In this document: positions 14,491 through 18,640 of the stretch, piece after piece
Layout of the letters: every line of letters begins with the position of its first letter
How positions within the stretch are numbered: position 1 is the first letter of the stretch
Source of the DNA: Legionella_A sp049239925
GTDB taxonomy: Bacteria > Pseudomonadota > Gammaproteobacteria > Legionellales > Legionellaceae
DNA: 18,640 bases
NCBI GenBank assembly: GCA_049239925.1
Contig: JBMLTO010000091.1
Span: 1-18,640 of the forward strand
Direction: 5' to 3'
Position numbers and translations under genes: made by a program
Notes under the pieces: model-generated
The model's database searches: none
Seen by the model: the letters and a program-made list of their open reading frames with translations, nothing else
Told to the model about the DNA's origin: nothing

Positions 14491-14521
14491 CTTACCCCTA
14501 AGTTACCCTAGGCTAAACTCC

Positions 14522-14962
14522 ATGTTTTATAGCAATAACGTTCAAGATACTAGGCAATTTTTTTTCAATAGTTGGCAAAAGTACCAATTAAAAAAGCCAC
14601 TGTCAGCTCTTGAACAACAAATTGTAGAGGTTATCCTGATTCACCCCGAATATCACTCTATTTTAAGAACTCATAACCCTTCAAACAATGTGAAAAATTT
14701 TTTTTCTGAGCAGGGCGAGGCCAATCCATTTTTACACATGGGCCTACACCTGGCTGTCCGCGAACAACTGACAATAAACAGGCCGGCAGGTATTGCTGAT
14801 ATTTACCAGCAACTATTGCTCAAATATGTCGATACGATGCATGTGGAACATTTGTTGATGGAACAACTGTCCGAATGCTTATGGCAAGCACAGAATAATC
14901 AAACAGTCCCTGATGAACAAATTTATTTTGCTGCCTGTAAAAATTTATTGAGCTCAAATTAA
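14522..14962 (+). CDS. DUF1841 family protein
   Basis: The 146-residue soluble protein fits DUF1841, a family of unknown function found mainly in beta- and gammaproteobacteria. Hallmarks are the start MFYSNN, then RQFFFNSWQKY (11-21), PLSALEQQIVEVILIHPEYH (27-46) and, best of all, NPFLHMGLHLAVREQL (68-83) and RPAGIADIYQQL (87-98); the C-terminal helix carries LLMEQLSECLWQAQ. The two histidines in LHMGLH and the nearby R-E could form a site, but no chemistry is known. The ATG at 14522 has only a weak AGG nine bases upstream, behind a good promoter. It lies 155 bases before ubiE and may share its transcript, which hints at but does not prove a link to quinone synthesis or respiration. Confidence 0.88.
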   Translation: MFYSNNVQDTRQFFFNSWQKYQLKKPLSALEQQIVEVILIHPEYHSILRTHNPSNNVKNFFSEQGEANPFLHMGLHLAVREQLTINRPAGIADIYQQLLLKYVDTMHVEHLLMEQLSECLWQAQNNQTVPDEQIYFAACKNLLSSN

Positions 14963-15090
14963 GTGAGGGATTCGGTAGCTCAAAAATTTGACAAATAATC
15001 AGGCAGTTCTACATCTCGGCAATAGCCTGCTTAGCATTGATAATTTATTAAGTTTAAACTGATTTTAACCGAATAATCAGGTAAAATCAT

Positions 15091-15107
15091 TCATCAAATA
15101 TTGATGA
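15091..15107. promoter_or_regulatory. Palindrome just before ubiE
   Basis: TCATCAA (15091-15097) and TTGATGA (15101-15107) are perfect arms around ATA, ending 10 bases before the ubiE ATG, where a Shine-Dalgarno would be expected. It could be an operator or an mRNA hairpin limiting translation; chance is possible in AT-rich DNA. Confidence 0.3.
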
Positions 15108-15117
15108 TGTACTCAAC

Positions 15118-15870
15118 ATGAACGACCAACAAAAAAACACGCACTTTGGCTTTCAATCAGTTCCTTGGAATGAAAAAGAGAAGAAAGTAGAAGAAGTTTT
15201 TCATTCGGTTGCAAAAAAATATGATTTGATGAACGATTTAATGTCTGCCGGTGTGCACCGCGTGTGGAAACGATTTGCTATCGAAACAGCAAACGTACGC
15301 CCCGGCCATCGAGTCCTTGACTTAGCAGGAGGAAGTGGCGATTTAACTCGCTTATTAGCGAAAAAAGTCGGTAAAGCTGGTACTGTTGTTCTAGCTGACA
15401 TTAATTCAGCTATGCTAACCGTTGGAAGAAATCGATTGCTCAATGCTGGCTATTTTAACAACATCCGTTTTGTTCAAGCCAATGCAGAGCACCTACCATT
15501 TGTCAATAATTATTTCAATTGCATCACCATCGCCTTTGGTTTACGCAATGTGACGGATAAGCAGCAAGCCCTTGAGTCAATGTTTAGAGTCTGCAAGCCT
15601 GGTGGACAACTTTTAGTTCTTGAGTTCTCTTCACCCAATTTACCCGGTTTGAAGCCAATCTATGACTGGTATTCATTTAATATACTCCCTAAAATCGGAC
15701 AGTTATTTGCACAAGACGCAGCAAGTTATCAATACCTAGCTGAATCCATAAGAATGCATCCTAATCAAGAAGTGCTAAAACGCATGATTACAAAAGCAGG
15801 ATTTGAGGACTGCCGTTACATTAATCTATCCGGTGGAATTGTTGCTTTGCATATAGCGTACAAGTACTGA
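15118..15870 (+). CDS. ubiE: UbiE, demethylubiquinone/demethylmenaquinone C-methyltransferase
   Basis: The 250-residue class I SAM methyltransferase has nearly the same length as E. coli UbiE (251). The UbiE/COQ5 signature near the N-terminus is YDLMNDLMSAGVHRVWKR (35-52); the SAM-binding motif is VLDLAGGSGDL (66-76); the later motif set is ANAEHLPF, IAFGLRNVTD and RVCKPGGQLLVLEFS. It adds the C-2 methyl group of the benzoquinone ring in ubiquinone (and menaquinone where that is made) in the cytoplasm or at the membrane face. ATG at 15118 has no strong Shine-Dalgarno and is preceded by a palindrome. ubiJ begins seven bases after its stop, so the ubiE-ubiJ-ubiB order of enterobacteria is kept. 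Confidence 0.98.
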   Translation: MNDQQKNTHFGFQSVPWNEKEKKVEEVFHSVAKKYDLMNDLMSAGVHRVWKRFAIETANVRPGHRVLDLAGGSGDLTRLLAKKVGKAGTVVLADINSAMLTVGRNRLLNAGYFNNIRFVQANAEHLPFVNNYFNCITIAFGLRNVTDKQQALESMFRVCKPGGQLLVLEFSSPNLPGLKPIYDWYSFNILPKIGQLFAQDAASYQYLAESIRMHPNQEVLKRMITKAGFEDCRYINLSGGIVALHIAYKY

Positions 15871-15877
15871 GGTAATC

Positions 15878-16495
15878 ATGATTAAACAATACACACTTAA
15901 AATGCTAGAACGAACACTCAACCATGGCTTGTCCCTGGATCAATCGATATCATCCAAGCTCGCTTTGCTACATGGAAAAGTATTGCAAATTATCATTACC
16001 CCTCTAAATATTCACTTTTTCGTAATCTTTGAACAGCATAGGTTGATATTACTCACTGACTATTCAGGAATAGTTGACACCACTATATTAAGTAGTCCGC
16101 TTGGTTTAATACGGTTGAGCATCTTACCCGCATCAAAAGCTCGTTCGGTGTTTAATGACGACATTACTATCACCGGCGATATTGAGCTAGGACAACACGT
16201 GAAAAGAATGGTTGATCAGCTAGATATCGACTGGGAAGGACATTTAGCTCGATTTACCGGTGATATGGTTGCTCATCAAGTCGGCTCCATTTTTCGTAGT
16301 GGCTTTTCATACACGAGAAAAATCAATCAATCATTGCAAAAAAATCTGACCGAATACTTGCAAGAAGAAGCAAGAATGGTTCCATCGCGTGAAGAATTGA
16401 ATGATTTATTCCATGATATAGATACCTTGTCGCTAGATACCGAACGTCTTTCAGCTTACATTGAACAACTAACGATAGCTTATGAAACCCATTAA
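15878..16495 (+). CDS. ubiJ: UbiJ, SCP2-domain lipid-binding factor for ubiquinone biosynthesis
   Basis: At 205 residues this is the length of UbiJ/YigP (201 in E. coli). The first 100 or so residues form the SCP2 sterol-carrier-like domain, with alternating strands and the NDDITITGDIELGQHVKRMV segment (about 92-111). A helical C-terminal part follows (VAHQVGSIF about 131-139, then charged helices with SREELNDLFHDIDTLSLDTE and RLSAYIEQL). UbiJ binds ubiquinone intermediates and scaffolds the soluble Ubi complex with UbiK. The GAGG Shine-Dalgarno overlaps the ubiE stop (15869-15872), and the end of the gene overlaps ubiB by 14 bases, pointing to translational coupling. Sequence identity in this family is low, so the call rests on size, domain shape and position. 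Confidence 0.94.
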   Translation: MIKQYTLKMLERTLNHGLSLDQSISSKLALLHGKVLQIIITPLNIHFFVIFEQHRLILLTDYSGIVDTTILSSPLGLIRLSILPASKARSVFNDDITITGDIELGQHVKRMVDQLDIDWEGHLARFTGDMVAHQVGSIFRSGFSYTRKINQSLQKNLTEYLQEEARMVPSREELNDLFHDIDTLSLDTERLSAYIEQLTIAYETH

Positions 16496-18128
16496 ACAAT
16501 TACTCCGTCTCTTAGCAATCAACCATATTTTAGCTAAAAATGGTCTTGATGAAGTCATCACCAGTTTGCAGCTGTTTACTCCTCTACGCTTTCTGATTTA
16601 TTTAAATCCATGGAATTGGTTTCGGCGAGAAAAGCTAAACCGAGGCGCTGCTATTAGAAAATCGTTAGAGCAACTGGGCCCAATATTCATCAAATTCGGA
16701 CAAGCACTTTCTACTCGCCCAGATATATTACCGCCAGATATAGCACTTGAGCTATGTCAGTTGCAATCTAATGTTCCACCTTTCCCAACAGAACAAGCCC
16801 TGGCCATTATTGAACTGGCATTTGGGCAACCTGCTCAGGAAATATTTGCGTTTTTTGATACCAATGTTCTAGCCTCAGCATCAATGGCACAGGTGCATGC
16901 AGCAACCTTAAAAAGTGGGAAAGAGGTCGTTGTTAAAATTTTACGGCCCAATATACAAAAAACTATTACCAACGATTTGGCCATTTTGCACAGCATTGCC
17001 AATCTAGCGGATAAATACTGGCCTGATAGCAAACGATTCAAACCGAAAGATATCGTCATCGAATTCGAACGTAGCTTACTTGATGAGCTAAATCTACACC
17101 GCGAAGCGGCAAATGCAGGTCAACTACGACGCAATTTCCAAGCATCACCGCTCTTATATGTACCAGAAATATACTGGGACTATGTTCGTGAAAACATATT
17201 AGTCATGGAACGAATTTACGGTATCCCCGTAGCTGATGTAAGACGCTTACAAGATCATGGTATTAACATTAAAAAACTAGCAGAGCGAGGTATTGAAATT
17301 TTCTTCACTCAAGTTTTCCGTGATTGTTTTTTCCATGCAGATATGCATCCTGGTAATATCTTTGTATCACTCCAACATCCCGAAGACCCCCAGTACATCT
17401 GCATTGATTTTGGCATCATTGGAACCTTAGACGATAACGACAAACACTATCTTGCAGAAAATCTTTTAGCTTTCTTTAATCGTGATTATCGTCGCGTAGC
17501 ACAACTACATATTGAATCAGGCTGGATTGACCGTCACACCCGCTTAGGGGAATTTGAAAGTGCAATTCGTACGGTTTGTGAACCCATTTTCGAACGTCCC
17601 TTGAAAGACATATCCTTTGCATTAGTCATGATGCAATTATTTCAAGTGGCCAGACGTTTCCGTATGCATGTACAACCACAATTGATTTTATTGCAAAAGA
17701 CTTTACTTTCTATTGAAGGCCTTGGCAGGCAATTATATCCTGAACTCGATTTATGGGCGACAGCCAAACCGTTCCTAGAGAAATGGGTGCGAGAACAAAT
17801 GGGTCCAACAATTTTTGTCAACCAGCTACGCAACAACTGGTCTTTTTTAATACAGGAATTACCACATATGCCCAAGTTACTTCATGATGTACTGGTGCTA
17901 CATAAAGAACAACAATTGCAACACTCTGCTAAAATAGAACATCAGCCAGTAGCAGTTAGTCGTTGGCGAGAAGGATTCATTATTGGCCTATTTTTAGCCT
18001 CCTCATTTGTTGCTATCAGTGGTAATTACCTAGACTTGTTGGATACCCATGAATTAGGAATAATTGCTCGCACAGTTGCCTTGGTATCTGGCACAATTAC
18101 AGTCATTTTTCGGTTTAATCGGAGTTAA
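16482..18128 (+). CDS. ubiB: UbiB, atypical kinase-like ATPase for ubiquinone biosynthesis
   Basis: The 548-residue protein (E. coli 546) has the full UbiB/ADCK pattern: KFGQ at 71-74 (the KxGQ motif), the alanine-rich nucleotide loop ASASMAQ at 131-137 in place of the usual glycine-rich loop, K152 in VVVKILRP, ELNLHREAANA (202-212), HADMHPGN at 285-292 and the metal-binding DFG at 309-311. Two C-terminal hydrophobic helices (about 497-545) anchor it to the membrane. The family supports ubiquinone synthesis through ATPase activity, thought to extract lipid intermediates, rather than by protein phosphorylation. It starts inside the ubiJ end and finishes one base before the tatA ATG, with GGAG in its last codons serving tatA. 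All active-site residues are present. Confidence 0.98.
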   Translation: MKPIKQLLRLLAINHILAKNGLDEVITSLQLFTPLRFLIYLNPWNWFRREKLNRGAAIRKSLEQLGPIFIKFGQALSTRPDILPPDIALELCQLQSNVPPFPTEQALAIIELAFGQPAQEIFAFFDTNVLASASMAQVHAATLKSGKEVVVKILRPNIQKTITNDLAILHSIANLADKYWPDSKRFKPKDIVIEFERSLLDELNLHREAANAGQLRRNFQASPLLYVPEIYWDYVRENILVMERIYGIPVADVRRLQDHGINIKKLAERGIEIFFTQVFRDCFFHADMHPGNIFVSLQHPEDPQYICIDFGIIGTLDDNDKHYLAENLLAFFNRDYRRVAQLHIESGWIDRHTRLGEFESAIRTVCEPIFERPLKDISFALVMMQLFQVARRFRMHVQPQLILLQKTLLSIEGLGRQLYPELDLWATAKPFLEKWVREQMGPTIFVNQLRNNWSFLIQELPHMPKLLHDVLVLHKEQQLQHSAKIEHQPVAVSRWREGFIIGLFLASSFVAISGNYLDLLDTHELGIIARTVALVSGTITVIFRFNRS

Positions 18129-18129
18129 T

Positions 18130-18288
18130 ATGGGGTTACATGGGAGCAGTCCGTTATCATTACTATTAATTTTATTAATTGTAATTGTATTATTTGGTAC
18201 CAATAAATTAAAAAACATTGGTACTGATTTAGGCACTGCCATTAAAAATTTCCGCAGAGCATTACACGAGGACAACGAATCAAAATGA
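18130..18288 (+). CDS. tatA: TatA, twin-arginine translocase pore subunit (short form)
   Basis: The 52-residue protein has an N-terminal membrane helix (about 9-23, LSLLLILLIVIVLFG), the FGTNKL hinge and an amphipathic helix IGTDLGTAIKNFRRAL, ending DNESK. TatA oligomers form the passage for folded proteins with twin-arginine signals, such as the Rieske iron-sulfur protein. ATG 18130 is chosen because GGAG sits five bases upstream and the upstream ATG at 18064 lies inside ubiB and would add a non-TatA leader. At 52 residues it is shorter than E. coli TatA (89) and lacks the long polar tail, which is known to be dispensable in other TatA proteins. Its stop overlaps the tatB start (ATGA, 18285-18288). 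Confidence 0.92.
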   Translation: MGLHGSSPLSLLLILLIVIVLFGTNKLKNIGTDLGTAIKNFRRALHEDNESK

Positions 18289-18548
18289 TCATGATTGAAG
18301 ATCTATTCATCATTTTTTTAGTTACCCTAATAGCTTTTGGTCCTAACAAGCTGAATCATTTAGCATTTATGCTAGGTAAACTAATTCGACAATTAAATTT
18401 TTACAAACAAGCCATTTATGACAACTGGCAGACACAAAACGATATACAAATATTAGAAGACAATATACTTAAAGCCAAGAAAGCCGATCAAGCCTATGCG
18501 ACAGGAAAAAAAAATACGAAAAAATATAGCTCAATCATTCCGGAATAA
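18285..18548 (+). CDS. tatB: TatB, twin-arginine translocase receptor subunit (short form)
   Basis: The 87-residue protein has one N-terminal membrane helix (LFIIFLVTLIAFG), the FGPNKL hinge in which proline replaces the threonine of TatA (a TatB-like feature), an amphipathic helix LAFMLGKLIRQLNFYKQAI and a basic tail with AKKADQAYATGKKNTKK. TatB works with TatC to receive Tat substrates. It is about half the length of E. coli TatB (171), lacking the long flexible C-terminus. A second ATG at 18291 (MIEDLF) is also possible and would give a more typical start; the first overlaps the tatA stop. No tatC follows within the 92 bases left in the window, so tatC must be elsewhere or beyond the edge. 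Confidence 0.85.
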   Translation: MIMIEDLFIIFLVTLIAFGPNKLNHLAFMLGKLIRQLNFYKQAIYDNWQTQNDIQILEDNILKAKKADQAYATGKKNTKKYSSIIPE

Positions 18549-18640
18549 CTAGAGCGCCGCTCGGTTAAAAATAACACAGATCGAAATTAAGTAAATTTTA
18601 TGATCAAATTCATGCACATATATTCTCATAATTAGGTTGT

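Larger units (their letters stand above)
13669..14521. other. 853-base gap between the oxidase operon and the DUF1841 gene
   Basis: There is no intact gene on either strand. From the left it holds the divergent oxidase-operon promoter and palindromes (13723-13812), a 15-base palindrome (13937-13951), strong nested inverted repeats (13979-14132), a small hairpin TGTCGAT/ATCGACA (14152-14171), and the DUF1841 promoter (14462-14490). Short minus-strand open stretches at 14300-14465 look faintly protein-like but are broken by stops. Confidence 0.6.

Noticed and set aside
14988..15016. Perfect TTGACA at 14988-14993 as an ubiE promoter
   Set aside because: No acceptable -10 box lies 16-18 bases downstream (acatct is the best).
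18064..18129. Longer TatA starting at 18064
   Set aside because: The added residues lie in the end of ubiB in another frame and do not look like a TatA N-terminus; GGAG fits the ATG at 18130.
18552..18562. Small inverted repeat GAGC/GCTC after tatB as a terminator
   Set aside because: Only four base pairs and no T-run follows.
1..18640. CRISPR array, tRNA, rRNA, intact insertion sequence or defence system
   Set aside because: No regularly spaced repeats, cloverleaf, rRNA-like segment, intact transposase or defence-type gene was seen on either strand.

Overview
The window looks like chromosome from an AT-rich gammaproteobacterium, most like the Legionellales (Legionella, Coxiella, Aquicella and relatives). 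This is inferred from gene content and protein style (nadK-recN, a DUF1841 gene next to ubiE-ubiJ-ubiB-tatA-tatB, and a caa3-type oxidase operon), not from a database match. Nearly everything is core housekeeping and respiration. The genes fall into clear blocks separated by two long intergenic gaps, and one foreign-looking segment sits at the left edge.

Layout. Positions 1-840 hold a GC-rich segment (about 60-786) carrying the 3' part of a UbiA-family prenyltransferase (polyprenyl-phosphate phosphoribosyltransferase type) and a DUF212/divergent PAP2 phosphatase. It is bordered by AT-rich DNA on both sides. Next come hslO (+), a conserved hypothetical (-), and typA/bipA (+) with a hairpin in its leader. 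Gap 4389-5119 contains a strong hairpin, a decayed minus-strand reading frame, and two inverted copies of a small palindromic repeat. nadK and recN (+) follow, ending at a hairpin shared with a convergent operon.

The minus-strand operon 13668 to 7792 reads tetraheme cytochrome c, coxB (with fused cytochrome c domain), coxA, ctaG, coxC: a caa3-type terminal oxidase with its CuB assembly factor and a dedicated multiheme c protein. Gap 13669-14521 holds its likely promoter, an overlapping palindrome, and nested inverted repeats that could be a structured RNA. The right part (+) is a DUF1841 gene with a good sigma-70-like promoter, then ubiE-ubiJ-ubiB-tatA-tatB, tightly packed with overlaps at three of its five gene junctions.

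The genes work together around aerobic respiration. UbiE, UbiJ and UbiB make ubiquinone. Tat exports folded cofactor proteins such as the Rieske protein. The c-type cytochromes and caa3 oxidase pass electrons to oxygen. NadK, RecN, Hsp33 and BipA add NADP supply, DNA break repair, oxidative-stress chaperoning and ribosome assembly.

I found no convincing new defence or mobile system. The points most worth a second look are the tetraheme cytochrome with altered axial ligands, the GC-rich island, the palindromic repeats flanking a dead gene, and the structured gap before the DUF1841 gene.
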